Below, piece after piece: positions 18,300-26,620 of a DNA stretch of 64,000 nt. The stretch is from Lujinxingia sediminis (lineage in GTDB: Bacteria; Myxococcota_A; Bradymonadia; Bradymonadales; Bradymonadaceae). The first letter of the stretch is position 1, and every line of letters begins with the position of its first letter. The stretch lies in the NCBI RefSeq assembly GCF_004005565.1, contig NZ_SADD01000014.1, positions 61,876 through 125,875 on the forward strand, read 5' to 3'. The position numbers were made by a program, and so were the translations under genes. The notes beneath the pieces were generated by a model. That model had not been told where the DNA came from. It did no database searches and saw nothing but the letters and a program-made list of their open reading frames with translations.

Positions 18300-19721
18300 A
18301 TGCGACATCGCTTTGAATTCAGACGTGGATTTCTCACTCTTGCCTTGAGCCTGACGCTGGCCGCATGCGGCACCACGCCGCCCGCCGACACTCAGGAGCA
18401 AAGCGCCGCCGAACGCCCGACCATCGAGATGGTCGACAGCGAACTCTTACCCGTGGAGGGGAGCCCCGTCCGCGGGGCCCCCGACGCCTGGGTCACCGTG
18501 GTGGTCTTTGGCGATTTCCAATGCCCCTTTTGCGGGCGGCTCGCGGCAACGCTTGACCAGGTGATGGCCGAACAACCGGAAGGGAGAGCACGGGTCGTCT
18601 TTAAACATGTCCCGCTGGACTCCCACCCTCATGCCCGGCTGCTGGCTCAGGCCAGCGAGGCGGCCCGGGAGCAGGGCAAGTTCTGGGAGATGCACGACCT
18701 CCTCTTTGATAACGCTGCTGAACTGCGCGAGGGCGACCCGCAGGCCGAGCTTCGCCGTCTGGCCAATGCGCTGGAGCTGGATATGCAGCGCTTCGAGCGC
18801 GACCTGGCCGATTCTGAGGTCGCCGAGCGCATCGCACGCGATGAGGCTCTGGCCGAAGAGCTGGGCCTTAGCGCGGTGCCCGCCGTCTATATCAACGGGG
18901 GTTACATTCCCGGCGCGCAGCCTCCGGCGGTCTACATGCGCGCGATCTACGATGTGGGGGAGGCCACCCGTGGTGCGGTGGACGATGGCGAAATGAAGCG
19001 TGAGGAGGTCTACGCGCACAGCGTCCGAGCGCTTCTGCCGCGCTCACGGCAAGCTCAGGCCGCCCAGGCCGAACACGAAAGTGCGCAGGCCCGCGCCAGT
19101 CGTGTGCCGATGTACCACCCCGGCCGTCCGGTGATCGGCGACGACGAGCAGGCCCTGGTGCAGATTGCGCATTTCCACAGCCTGGGCTCGGAGCCCAGCG
19201 TTGAGATGCACCGTCGTCTGGCCGAACTCCAGGCTGGCGACCCGCAACGCGTCCGCGTGGTGACCTTTCAACTTCCGCACAGTGACGATGAGGTGCTGGC
19301 GTTTGCCCACCGCGCGCTCGCTGCGGCGTCGCTGGATGACAGCTCCCGCGGCCAGCGCTTCCTGGGCTGGCTGGCCGAGCTTCCCGAAGACGCCTGGTCA
19401 CAGGGCCCTGAGCTACTTGAACGCATGGATGAAAAACTCAGGGAGCTGGGCGTCGATCCCGCACAGGTCAACGCCGAGGAGAGCCGCGCGCGCCTCGACG
19501 CTGACCAACGTCTCGCCATCGAACTCGATGTCGTCGGCATCCCCACCGCGTTCATCAATGGTCAGCGCGTGGTGGGGCTGGCTCCGCTGGAGGACCTCCA
19601 GCGCCTGGTTGACGAGAAGGCCGCGATCGCCGAGAGGGTCGCACAGGTGCGCAACATCTCCGGGCGAGAGCTCTACGAGGCCATTCTCAACGCGGCTGAG
19701 CAGCAGCCCGGCGCGCGTTGA
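18300..19721 (+). CDS. lipoprotein with one active and one cysteine-less DsbA-like domain
   Basis: Predicted 473-residue lipoprotein with lipobox LAAC (Cys23). Domain 1 has FQCPFCGRL (CPFC at 75-78) and a proline loop SAVPAVYING. Domain 2 starts near residue 280; at the redox position it reads FHSLGSEPSVEM, with no cysteine, yet keeps the downstream VVGIPTAFING loop and the FEDL-like C-terminal helix. It therefore probably keeps the fold but not thiol chemistry and may bind substrate. ATG 18300 is preceded by GGAGAAG. The gene ends one base short of the convergent MgtC-like gene at 19723. Same family as the two preceding genes, with more drift. Confidence 0.86.
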   Translation: MRHRFEFRRGFLTLALSLTLAACGTTPPADTQEQSAAERPTIEMVDSELLPVEGSPVRGAPDAWVTVVVFGDFQCPFCGRLAATLDQVMAEQPEGRARVVFKHVPLDSHPHARLLAQASEAAREQGKFWEMHDLLFDNAAELREGDPQAELRRLANALELDMQRFERDLADSEVAERIARDEALAEELGLSAVPAVYINGGYIPGAQPPAVYMRAIYDVGEATRGAVDDGEMKREEVYAHSVRALLPRSRQAQAAQAEHESAQARASRVPMYHPGRPVIGDDEQALVQIAHFHSLGSEPSVEMHRRLAELQAGDPQRVRVVTFQLPHSDDEVLAFAHRALAAASLDDSSRGQRFLGWLAELPEDAWSQGPELLERMDEKLRELGVDPAQVNAEESRARLDADQRLAIELDVVGIPTAFINGQRVVGLAPLEDLQRLVDEKAAIAERVAQVRNISGRELYEAILNAAEQQPGAR

Positions 19722-19722
19722 A

Positions 19723-21042
19723 TCAGAGCAGCAAAAACGCCGCCAGCAGCCCCACCGCCATGATCGGCGCGAGCCCCATCGCCACATAGGCCCCCAGGCG
19801 TCGCGAGCCGATGATGGCGCTCAGCGCCGCCTTGACCAGACTGTTGGTCAGAATCGCGATGACAATCGCCTGGGTGGCCAGCGGTGCGCTCAACTCGCCG
19901 CCGGCCTCCATGCGTGCCACCGCCAGGCTGATGGCGTTGGTTTCGGCCAGGCCACCGAAGATCGCGGTGAGGTAGATCACCTGCGAGCCGTAGAGTTGCC
20001 CCAGGCCCTTGGCCACGCCGATGATCACCACCAGCAAGAGCGCGAACTTCAGGGCGGGCACGAGCTCAAAGGGGTTGCGAATCTCCAGAGTCATCCCTTC
20101 ATCGATCGTCGCTGGCTCATCGCGTCCCTCGGGGCGGTCGCGCACATGGCTGACCAGCGTGACCCACAGCAGCCCGGCTACCACCGAGCCTGGAATGGCC
20201 ATCAGCACAAAGGGCAACCACAGCGTCTTGACCAGCTCCAGGTTCACCACCGCCACCGCCACGGTCACCCGCGCAAACATAAAAGCGTTGGCCAGCATGA
20301 TCGCAAACGCTGCGGATAAGAGCACCGTACGCGAGCGCGGGTTCTGATGAACCTGGCGCGACATCGCCAGTGCGACCGCCGTGCTTGACGCCATTCCACC
20401 AAGCACCCCGGTGAGCACCAGCCCGCGGCTCGTCCCCAGAAAACGGATCGCAAAATAACCCAGAAAGCTGATCCCGCTGATCAGCACGACCAGTAGCCAG
20501 ATCTCGCGCAGGTTATAGATCCCCCAGGGGTCCACCGGCTGGTCGGGCAAGAGCGGCAGGAGCACCACCGTCACCAGCAAGAACTTCATCGTCGAGACGA
20601 TCTCCGCCGGTGTGAGCAGGTGCACAAAGGTCGTGGTGTGGCGCTTGAGCGAGAGTACAATGGCCACGATCACCGCGATCGACGCGGCTACCATCGGCAT
20701 GCTTGGCACCAGCACGCCCAGCACAAAGACCACCATCGCCGAGATCTGCGTGGTAATGCCCACCTCATGCTCGGTGGCGCGGCGCTCATGCCAGAAAAAA
20801 GCCACAAGCAGCGCGAAATAGCCCAGCCCCACCACGTAGGGCAGTCCCGGTAAGATGTTCTGCGCGATCACCGAGACGGTGCCCAGCAGCGAGCTCAGCG
20901 CGAAGGTACGCACCCCCACGCTCCCCAGCGGGCTCTCCGGCTCCCGGTGACTCTGGCGCTCCAGGCCGATGATGCCGCCCAGTGCCAGGCTCACAGCCAC
21001 TGCGCGCACCATCCCAAAATCAAGTACGGTGGAAGGTTCCAA
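19723..21042 (-). CDS. MgtC/SapB-DUF4010 family membrane protein
   Basis: Predicted 439-residue polytopic inner-membrane protein with about twelve hydrophobic segments. The N-terminal part has the MgtC-type motif LALGGIIGLERQSH and VRTFALSSLLGTV. The C-terminal half (GGLAETNAISLAVARME, LVKAALSAIIGSRR) matches what I know as DUF4010. MgtC relatives are linked to Mg2+ stress, but the function of this two-part family is not established. Its likely start is TTG 21042, two bases after the stop of the upstream lipoprotein gene, which suggests translational coupling; ATG 21012 is an alternative, and neither has a clear Shine-Dalgarno. It converges with the DsbA-like lipoprotein gene. Confidence 0.8.
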   Translation of the reverse strand: MEPSTVLDFGMVRAVAVSLALGGIIGLERQSHREPESPLGSVGVRTFALSSLLGTVSVIAQNILPGLPYVVGLGYFALLVAFFWHERRATEHEVGITTQISAMVVFVLGVLVPSMPMVAASIAVIVAIVLSLKRHTTTFVHLLTPAEIVSTMKFLLVTVVLLPLLPDQPVDPWGIYNLREIWLLVVLISGISFLGYFAIRFLGTSRGLVLTGVLGGMASSTAVALAMSRQVHQNPRSRTVLLSAAFAIMLANAFMFARVTVAVAVVNLELVKTLWLPFVLMAIPGSVVAGLLWVTLVSHVRDRPEGRDEPATIDEGMTLEIRNPFELVPALKFALLLVVIIGVAKGLGQLYGSQVIYLTAIFGGLAETNAISLAVARMEAGGELSAPLATQAIVIAILTNSLVKAALSAIIGSRRLGAYVAMGLAPIMAVGLLAAFLLL

Positions 21043-21044
21043 GG

Positions 21045-22361
21045 TTAAGGCACGCGCTCCATCAGGCGCACCTCGCAGGTGTCGCCCGGGCAGTAGTAGT
21101 ACGAGACCAACACATGGTCGCGGTGGTCGATGGCGGTGGAGACGCCGTAGGTCGGGCCCTCAAAAACGCGCTCGGAGCTCCACCGCCAGCGGTCTTCGTC
21201 GCTGCGAGCGACGCGCAAATCTTGTTCGTCGGCGTTATGGTAGGCCACAAAAAGCGTCTCGTCGCGAGCTTCGATCATCGATGAGAGGTAATAGGTCTGG
21301 CCGTTGTTGAAGAACTCGCGTTGCGAGATCGGATCTTCGAAGTCGCCACAGTCGACGACCAGCCCGCTGTTTCCTGAGCCGCTCACGCAGAGCTGCCCGT
21401 TTTGACGGTAGACCAGCGCGCTGACCTGGGTGGTGTAGTCTCGCTGAGAGGTCGTCCAGGCATCCTGGCCGACATCATAACGCGAGATCTGGAAGTTCGC
21501 GCCCATGCCACGGTGGATCAGGTAGAAATCCAGCGCGTTGCCCGCTTTCAAGCCTTCATCAAAGGCCGCGGAGGTCGCCGGCGAAAGATCGCGCAGGCGT
21601 CGCCACAGCGGCGCAGGGCTGGCGGTGTTGTAGGTATAAAACTCCACACGATCTTCGCCCTGCTGCGCATAGCTCAAATAAAAACGCGCCCGGTCATGAG
21701 TGATGTCAAAGCCGTCAGCTGCGCTCACTCGCCCCTCGGCGACGCGATCGATGATCCACCCTCCGCCGGGTCGGCGTTGGGCAAGGGCCAGGCTCTGGTC
21801 GGGGGCGTCGAGATACACCGCCAGCGGCTCATTGGCGTGAATCACCGAGAGGCCGAAGAGACCTTCATGCTGGTCGATGGACTCAAAGATCCACGACCCA
21901 CCCACCGGGCGGCGCGCCACCACAAGCTCCGGGTCCGCGCAGGTGCGCTCGGCGCAGCGATGGTACCCAAGCCACACTGTGCCCTGGCGGTCGACGACCA
22001 CGCTGGTGCGATCGTTGCTCGCAAAGAACCTCGGTAGCCCCTCGGCCACCACCTCACTGCGCCACTCCGTCTCATCCCACTCCGGCGGTTCCGGCTCGAT
22101 CTCCGGGTCGGGAAACGCCCAGTCCCAATCTTCCGGGTCTTCCGGCTCACCACCGACATCCACAGGTACAAAGCCCTCGTCCGGCGCGCCGATATCTTCA
22201 GGAGGTTGCCCCACGTCGATGGACGCCTCCAACGGGGGCTCTTCAAACTCCCAGAAGTAGTCATCCTCGTCATGACAGCTGCAGCCGTTCAGCGTGAGCA
22301 ATGAGGTGGCCAGCGCATAAATAATCGGGCGGCTGGATGTGATCAGCGTGCGAGACGTCAC
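21045..22361 (-). CDS. acidic lipoprotein, possible beta-propeller, unknown function
   Basis: I do not recognise this 438-residue protein. It starts at GTG 22361 (GGAGG seven bases upstream), has a signal sequence ending in lipobox LNGC (Cys27), then a Pro/Glu/Asp-rich linker of about 70 residues (PPEDIGAPDEGFVPVDVGG). The rest is beta-strand-like with recurring short motifs such as VVDRQGTVWLGYHR, SVIHANEPLAVYLD and TLFVAYHNADEQDLRVAR, suggesting a propeller of about 40-50-residue blades. A Cys pair near the C-terminus (YYYCPGDTCEVR) may form a disulfide. It is directly followed by the MgtC-like gene. Surface exposure is inferred. Confidence 0.6.
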   Translation of the reverse strand: MTSRTLITSSRPIIYALATSLLTLNGCSCHDEDDYFWEFEEPPLEASIDVGQPPEDIGAPDEGFVPVDVGGEPEDPEDWDWAFPDPEIEPEPPEWDETEWRSEVVAEGLPRFFASNDRTSVVVDRQGTVWLGYHRCAERTCADPELVVARRPVGGSWIFESIDQHEGLFGLSVIHANEPLAVYLDAPDQSLALAQRRPGGGWIIDRVAEGRVSAADGFDITHDRARFYLSYAQQGEDRVEFYTYNTASPAPLWRRLRDLSPATSAAFDEGLKAGNALDFYLIHRGMGANFQISRYDVGQDAWTTSQRDYTTQVSALVYRQNGQLCVSGSGNSGLVVDCGDFEDPISQREFFNNGQTYYLSSMIEARDETLFVAYHNADEQDLRVARSDEDRWRWSSERVFEGPTYGVSTAIDHRDHVLVSYYYCPGDTCEVRLMERVP

Positions 22362-22474
22362 CCTCGACCTCCATTCAGAATAAGTGCGGCAGCGGGGCTA
22401 ACTGCCGCCCCGGTCTGGTCAAAGATAAAGTCTCGCAAATTCTCGGGGCGATGGCTATCGCCTCGCCAGCTCAA

Positions 22475-22516
22475 GAAAAAAATGAGCCCGGGCTGCTTAA
22501 CATCAGCCCGGGCTCA
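22475..22516 (-). terminator. rho-independent terminator of the Hsp20 operon
   Basis: Perfect 13-bp stem (TGAGCCCGGGCTG / CAGCCCGGGCTCA) with an eight-base loop. Read on the minus strand it is followed by seven T. It lies 38 bases after the end of the second Hsp20 gene. Confidence 0.88.
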
Positions 22517-22554
22517 CCCTTACGCGCCCCAGCCGGCACGTTACTACTTCTGGA

Positions 22555-22998
22555 TCACGCCGTGCGCACTTCAATCTTGCGCGGTTTGGCGCTCTCAGCC
22601 TTCGGAAGCGTCAGCTTGAGTACACCGTCGGTGATCTCGGCGCTGATCTTCGTCTGATCGATCTGCTGGCCCACGCGGAACTGCCGCATGAAATGCCCCA
22701 CCCGATACTCCGAGTAGAGGGGCTGCCAGCCCGGCTCGACCTCGCGTACGCTCCCCACAATGGTGAGCAGGTTGTCGCGAAGATCGATCTCAAAATCTTC
22801 CGCAGCGGTGCCGGGCACATCGGCCACAAGCGTCAGCGCTTTGGAGGTCTCATAGATGTCGACGTTGGGCCGAAAGTAGGTGCCCTCGCGGGTGCCCTCG
22901 GCCTCCTGAAGCTCTTCTTTACGGTGAACTGCAATCTCCTGACTTGTGCCCTGCGTGTTGCCATTGGAGCTTTGAGTGCTTTTGGATGTACGGGCCAT
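22555..22998 (-). CDS. small heat-shock protein (Hsp20/alpha-crystallin), second of a pair
   Basis: ATP-independent holdase that binds unfolding proteins in the cytoplasm. The 147-residue protein has a polar N-terminal tail rich in Ser/Asn/Gln, then an alpha-crystallin domain from about residue 45 (FRPNVDIYETSKALTLVADVPG) to the GVLKLTLPKAE motif, and a short C-terminal IEV extension. Start ATG 22998 has GGGAGGA eight bases upstream; a longer frame upstream overlaps the other Hsp20 gene's leader and was rejected. It lies 68 bases after the first Hsp20 gene, and the pair ends at a strong terminator. The two copies are divergent, so they are not a recent duplication. Confidence 0.92.
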   Translation of the reverse strand: MARTSKSTQSSNGNTQGTSQEIAVHRKEELQEAEGTREGTYFRPNVDIYETSKALTLVADVPGTAAEDFEIDLRDNLLTIVGSVREVEPGWQPLYSEYRVGHFMRQFRVGQQIDQTKISAEITDGVLKLTLPKAESAKPRKIEVRTA

Positions 22999-23066
22999 GA
23001 TCGTCCTCCCTGAAAAGTCGGGTGATACAGCGCGTCTATCAACGCTCAGTCCTGAAGGTCGCGGAA

Positions 23067-23516
23067 TCATGTGATGGTGATGCGTCGCGGGCGCACGTCT
23101 TCTTTGCGCGGCGCGATGATCTCCAGGATCCCGTGGGTGTAGGTCGCTTCGACCTTCGAGACATCAACGGGCTGAGGCAGCGTGATGGCGCGGCGGAACT
23201 GGCCGGCGTCGCGCTCACGGCGATGCACGTCGGCATCTTCCATGCGCTCCAGGTTGCGCTCTCCGCGGATCACAACCTGGTCGGCTTTGGAGCTGACATC
23301 CAACGAGTCGCGATCGATGCCCGGCATTTCGGCGCGGATCATGAACGCGTCGCCGTTATCGTAGATGTTGACCGGGGGGAACACGCCCATGGTCCGGCCC
23401 CCGGCTGTCTGTCCGTCGCGGCGCTGAAAGGGGAAGACGGAGGTCCCGCCCATCATTGAGCGGAGCTCCTGGCGAAAGAGCTGGTAAGGATCGTCAAACC
23501 ACGGCGAAGTACTCAT
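23067..23516 (-). CDS. small heat-shock protein (Hsp20/alpha-crystallin), first of a pair
   Basis: Cytoplasmic holdase of 149 residues. An aromatic N-terminal arm (SPWFDDPYQLFRQEL) precedes an alpha-crystallin domain from about residue 46 (FPPVNIYDNGDAFMIRAEMPG) to GILEIIAP. The C-terminal ITI motif that docks neighbouring dimers is present (RRITIT). GGAGG lies six bases before the ATG. The 320-base region upstream has no CIRCE element and no clear ROSE-like hairpin covering the start, so heat control, if any, is likely by an alternative sigma factor. Such paired Hsp20 genes often form mixed oligomers. Confidence 0.93.
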   Translation of the reverse strand: MSTSPWFDDPYQLFRQELRSMMGGTSVFPFQRRDGQTAGGRTMGVFPPVNIYDNGDAFMIRAEMPGIDRDSLDVSSKADQVVIRGERNLERMEDADVHRRERDAGQFRRAITLPQPVDVSKVEATYTHGILEIIAPRKEDVRPRRITIT

Positions 23517-23836
23517 CGAATACCTCCACTTGGAGTTACAACTGGGTTCGTAGGAACGACGTTATAAGTCAAAGTGCCGGGGCTCTCCGGAGAAGCCTCT
23601 TGCGCTCAAGCAACCTAGGCAGCCGGGAACGAGCGTCAAGCCACTCGCCGCATTTTTGCTCCCCCAACACCGAGAGGCTCCCGTAAAATCGATGCGATCG
23701 TGATGTGGGAGGCCCTACCATCGTTCCTCTCACGAGCATGCTTGCCAGCCTTATCCCCCCCCACTAGATTGACCGGCCCGGCCCGGTGCTCACAGTGAGC
23801 GGGCCGCTTTTATTGACGCTAACGCCGAGGGAGGCC
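23517..23836. other. 320-base divergent intergenic region between hsp20 and the nucleoside phosphorylase gene
   Basis: Must hold promoters in both directions. On the minus strand, TATAAC around 23567-23572 is a candidate -10 for the hsp20 pair, without a good -35. On the plus strand, TAAAAT at 23684-23689 is a possible -10 and a hairpin lies at 23779-23806. No gene seen. Confidence 0.4.
23779..23812 (+). promoter_or_regulatory. terminator-like hairpin in the leader of the nucleoside phosphorylase gene
   Basis: CGGCCCG pairs with CGGGCCG around an inner GCTC/GAGC stem, then CTTTTAT follows. It sits 30 bases before the start codon, so it may be an attenuator, or a terminator of a short upstream transcript. 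No aptamer or leader peptide is evident. Confidence 0.4.
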
Positions 23837-25141
23837 ATGCGCTTTGTCGAGTTGATCCGCAAGAAACGTCAGGGTGGGGAGCTGAGCGAGCAGGAGCTCA
23901 AGCGTCTGGTCGATGCCTACACCACCGAAGAGCTGCCCGATTACCAGATGTCGGCGTTTCTGATGGCGGTCTACTTCCAGTCAATGACCTCCAAAGAGCT
24001 CTCGGCCTGGACCGAGGCGATGTTGCATTCCGGCCAGGTCCTCGATCTCTCCAGCATCGTCGGTGCCAAGGTCGACAAACACTCCACCGGCGGGGTTGGC
24101 GACAAGGTCTCGCTGATCCTGGCGCCGCTGGCTGTGGCCGCTGGGCTCAAGGTGCCCATGATCTCCGGGCGCGGGCTGGGGCACACCGGTGGCACGCTCG
24201 ACAAGCTCGAGAGCATCCCCGGCTTTAACGTTAACCAGAGCGTCGAGCGCTTCATTGAGCTGGTCGACACCCTGGGGCTGGGGCTTATCGGTCAGACCGG
24301 CGAGGTCGCTCCGGCCGATAAGAAGATCTATGCGCTGCGCGATGTTACCGCCACGGTGGAGTGCATTCCGCTGATTGCCAGCTCGATCATGAGCAAAAAA
24401 CTCGCCGAGGGCATCGACGCGCTCATCCTCGATGTGAAGGTGGGTTCCGGTGCCTTTATGAAGAACATCGACCGCGCCCGCGAGCTTGCGCAGACGATGA
24501 TCGGCATCGGTAAGGCGATGAACCGCCCGGTGCGAGCGCTCATCACCGACATGGACCAGCCCCTGGGCCTGACCATCGGCAACAGCCTGGAGGTCATTGA
24601 GAGCATTGAGACGCTGCGCGGCGAAGGTCCCGAAGATCTTACCGAGATCACCCTTGAGCTGGTCACCGAGATGCTCGATGTGGCCGGGGAAGTCTCCGAT
24701 CGCGATCAGACCAAGCGCCGCTTGTTCGAGCTTCTGCGCGACGGCAGCGCGCTGGGAGTCTTCGAGAAGATCATCGAAGCGCAAGGCGGCGACGCCTCGG
24801 TCTGCGCTGACACTTCGAAGTTGCCCACCGCCAAATACACCACGGTGCTGGAAGCCTGGGAGGGCGGCCATATCAATCGCATGCAGGCCGAATCGGTTGG
24901 CATCGCTGCGATGGAACTCGGCGCCGGACGTCGCCGTAAAGAAGACACCATCGACCCGGCCGTGGGCCTGGTGATGAATGCCAAACGCGGCGATAAGGTG
25001 GAGCCCGGGCAACCGGTGGTCACCATCCATTACAACGACGATCGCGAGCTTGATAAGGTCAAGCAGATGTTGCGCGATGCGATCGTGATTGGCGAGGCCC
25101 CCACCGATGTGCCGCCGTTGATCCTCGATCGCCTTAGCTAA
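23837..25141 (+). CDS. pyrimidine-nucleoside phosphorylase / thymidine phosphorylase
   Basis: Phosphorolysis of thymidine, deoxyuridine or uridine to base and (deoxy)ribose 1-phosphate in nucleoside salvage. The 434-residue protein starts MRFVELIRKKRQGGELS and has the family signature SGRGLGHTGGTLDKLES near residue 112, KVDKHSTGGVGDKVS for phosphate binding, and VKVGSGAFMK. The C-terminal domain ends with DREL, as in Pdp/DeoA. GGGAGG six bases before ATG 23837 settles the start. It is single, with a hairpin in its leader, and followed by a lipoprotein gene 77 bases on. Whether it prefers thymidine (DeoA) or all pyrimidines (Pdp) cannot be read from motifs. Confidence 0.92.
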   Translation: MRFVELIRKKRQGGELSEQELKRLVDAYTTEELPDYQMSAFLMAVYFQSMTSKELSAWTEAMLHSGQVLDLSSIVGAKVDKHSTGGVGDKVSLILAPLAVAAGLKVPMISGRGLGHTGGTLDKLESIPGFNVNQSVERFIELVDTLGLGLIGQTGEVAPADKKIYALRDVTATVECIPLIASSIMSKKLAEGIDALILDVKVGSGAFMKNIDRARELAQTMIGIGKAMNRPVRALITDMDQPLGLTIGNSLEVIESIETLRGEGPEDLTEITLELVTEMLDVAGEVSDRDQTKRRLFELLRDGSALGVFEKIIEAQGGDASVCADTSKLPTAKYTTVLEAWEGGHINRMQAESVGIAAMELGAGRRRKEDTIDPAVGLVMNAKRGDKVEPGQPVVTIHYNDDRELDKVKQMLRDAIVIGEAPTDVPPLILDRLS

Positions 25142-25218
25142 GGTGTTGAAGGTACAGTTGTTATGAGGTTGAGGTGTCTGTGGTTCAGCGGCATGCCAGC
25201 ACGGTCGTAAGGAGTTCC

Positions 25219-26052
25219 ATGCCATGTCGCCTGGGGCTGATAATGGCGTTGCTCCTGCTTGTTGCCTGCGATCTCCCCGCCGACGCTCCCCTGGATGAGT
25301 CGTTGCAGGCACCGGGTGACGAGGTGCCTGGCGACGATCTTCTGATGCCCGAGGCTGAAGAAGGGCAGGGCGGTGGTTTTGCCTTCGACGAGGAGCGTTT
25401 GCTGGAAGGCGCCGAATCGTTGAGCGCCCAGGCGCCTCCTGCCGAGTGCGTCGGGGCCACCGAAGAGGAGGCCAGCGCCGAGTCGCATCCGCGTATCCTT
25501 CGCGGGTTGGTGCTTGCGCCGCAGGGTAAGTTTGCACGGGGCCCCCACCTCCTCGAACTCCTGATCCCCTCCGCGCACGCTGCCGCGCTGGAGGGGGAGC
25601 TCCCGGTGGCCAACGCGCGAGTTGCTCTCTACGAGGGCGATGCACGCGGCGAGCCGGTGGGCGAGCCACTGATCGAGACGGTCAGCGACCGCGCCGGCCA
25701 GTGGTGTGTGCGCCTGCCTGATGGGGTCGCGTTTGGCCCGCAGCTTCTGCTCATTGCCAGCGCTGGCGACCACCGCTTGCGTCGTCCGGTGTTGCACGCC
25801 GCAGACCTCGATCTTTACTCCCAGCCCGAGGCGCTGATGCGTCTGCTGATCGAGGAGGGCTTGACGCTCGACGCGATCTCGACGGCCTCCTACCTCAACC
25901 TCGATGTGATGGCCCAGAGCGCAGTCGACCTCATCGAACCGGTGCGGGTCGAGGGCACAAGCGGGCTGGAGAGTCTGCTGGCGCGTCTGCATAAGACGAT
26001 GTCGGAAGACGCGCGTTTGAAAGAAGCTATCGGGCGCCTCTATGCCGAATAG
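25219..26052 (+). CDS. acidic lipoprotein, unknown function
   Basis: Not recognised. The 277-residue protein begins MPCRLGLIMALLLLVAC, a short lipoprotein signal with Cys17 at the cleavage point; AAGGAG five bases upstream fixes ATG 25219. An Asp/Glu/Pro-rich linker of about 60 residues follows. The middle part (GELPVANARVALYEGD... GQWCVRLPDGV) resembles a carboxypeptidase-regulatory or Ig-like beta-sandwich in which a value is passed as ornament of a domain, and the C-terminal third is helical. Two cysteines (ECVG, WCVR) may pair. A bidirectional terminator follows, shared with rnpB. Confidence 0.55.
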   Translation: MPCRLGLIMALLLLVACDLPADAPLDESLQAPGDEVPGDDLLMPEAEEGQGGGFAFDEERLLEGAESLSAQAPPAECVGATEEEASAESHPRILRGLVLAPQGKFARGPHLLELLIPSAHAAALEGELPVANARVALYEGDARGEPVGEPLIETVSDRAGQWCVRLPDGVAFGPQLLLIASAGDHRLRRPVLHAADLDLYSQPEALMRLLIEEGLTLDAISTASYLNLDVMAQSAVDLIEPVRVEGTSGLESLLARLHKTMSEDARLKEAIGRLYAE

Positions 26053-26103
26053 GCCGCACCAGGCCTGAACATCTCGGGCATCGGCTCGGCGTTAAAACGA
26101 CGC

Positions 26104-26144
26104 AAAAAAGCCCCCGAAGCCAGCTGGCTTCCGGGGGCTTTTTT
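26104..26144. terminator. bidirectional terminator between lipoprotein gene and rnpB
   Basis: A-run, stem GCCCCCGAAGCCA / TGGCTTCCGGGGGC with one bulged base, then a run of six T. With A and T tracts on both flanks it can stop the plus-strand lipoprotein transcript and the minus-strand RNase P RNA. Confidence 0.9.
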
Positions 26145-26145
26145 C

Positions 26146-26539
26146 GTCTCGCTTTAGCGCGATAAGCCGGGTTTTGTCCCGCGCTCAAGGCGCGGTGACG
26201 GTCATTCATCTAGGCCTCATGTTGCCATAAGGCTCAAGCGGTTACCTGAGACCGCGGGGCGGGCACCCCGGAGCGCTCTTAAAGAGCGCTCAGCCTCTGT
26301 TTACCTTGCATCGGGTGGGGTTTACCTGGACGAGCGACGTCACCGCCGCCCCGGTGAGCTCTTACCTCACCTTTTCACCCTTACCGCGCTCAAGCGCGCG
26401 GCGGTATATCTCTGTGGCACTCTCCCTGGGGTCGCCCCCGGTCGGTGTTACCGACCACCCTGCCCTGTGATGCCCGGACTTTCCTCCCGCCGCCCCTCCG
26501 AAGAGAAGCGACCGGCGACCGTCTGCGCTAAAGCGAGAC
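26146..26539 (-). ncRNA. rnpB: RNase P RNA, bacterial type A
   Basis: Catalytic RNA that cuts the 5' leader from tRNA precursors. On the minus strand a perfect 15-bp terminal helix P1 joins GTCTCGCTTTAGCGC (26525-26539) to its complement at 26146-26160. Conserved blocks are present in order: GAGGAAAGTCCGGGC (26472-26486), the ACAGAGATATACCGCC region, GGTAAGGGTGAAAAGGTGAGG typical of P10-P12, and near the 3' end GAATGACCGTCACCGC and ACAAAACCCGGCTTAT. Length about 394 bases is normal. The ends are taken from P1. It lies directly after the zinc-ribbon gene on the same strand and ends at a shared terminator. Confidence 0.95.
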
Positions 26540-26620
26540 GAACCCGGAGGTAACCCCCCGGGTTCATCTTTTCAACCTGAAACCACCGGCGAGGTGGATT
26601 GGGTCGCGCTTTTACTCAAA

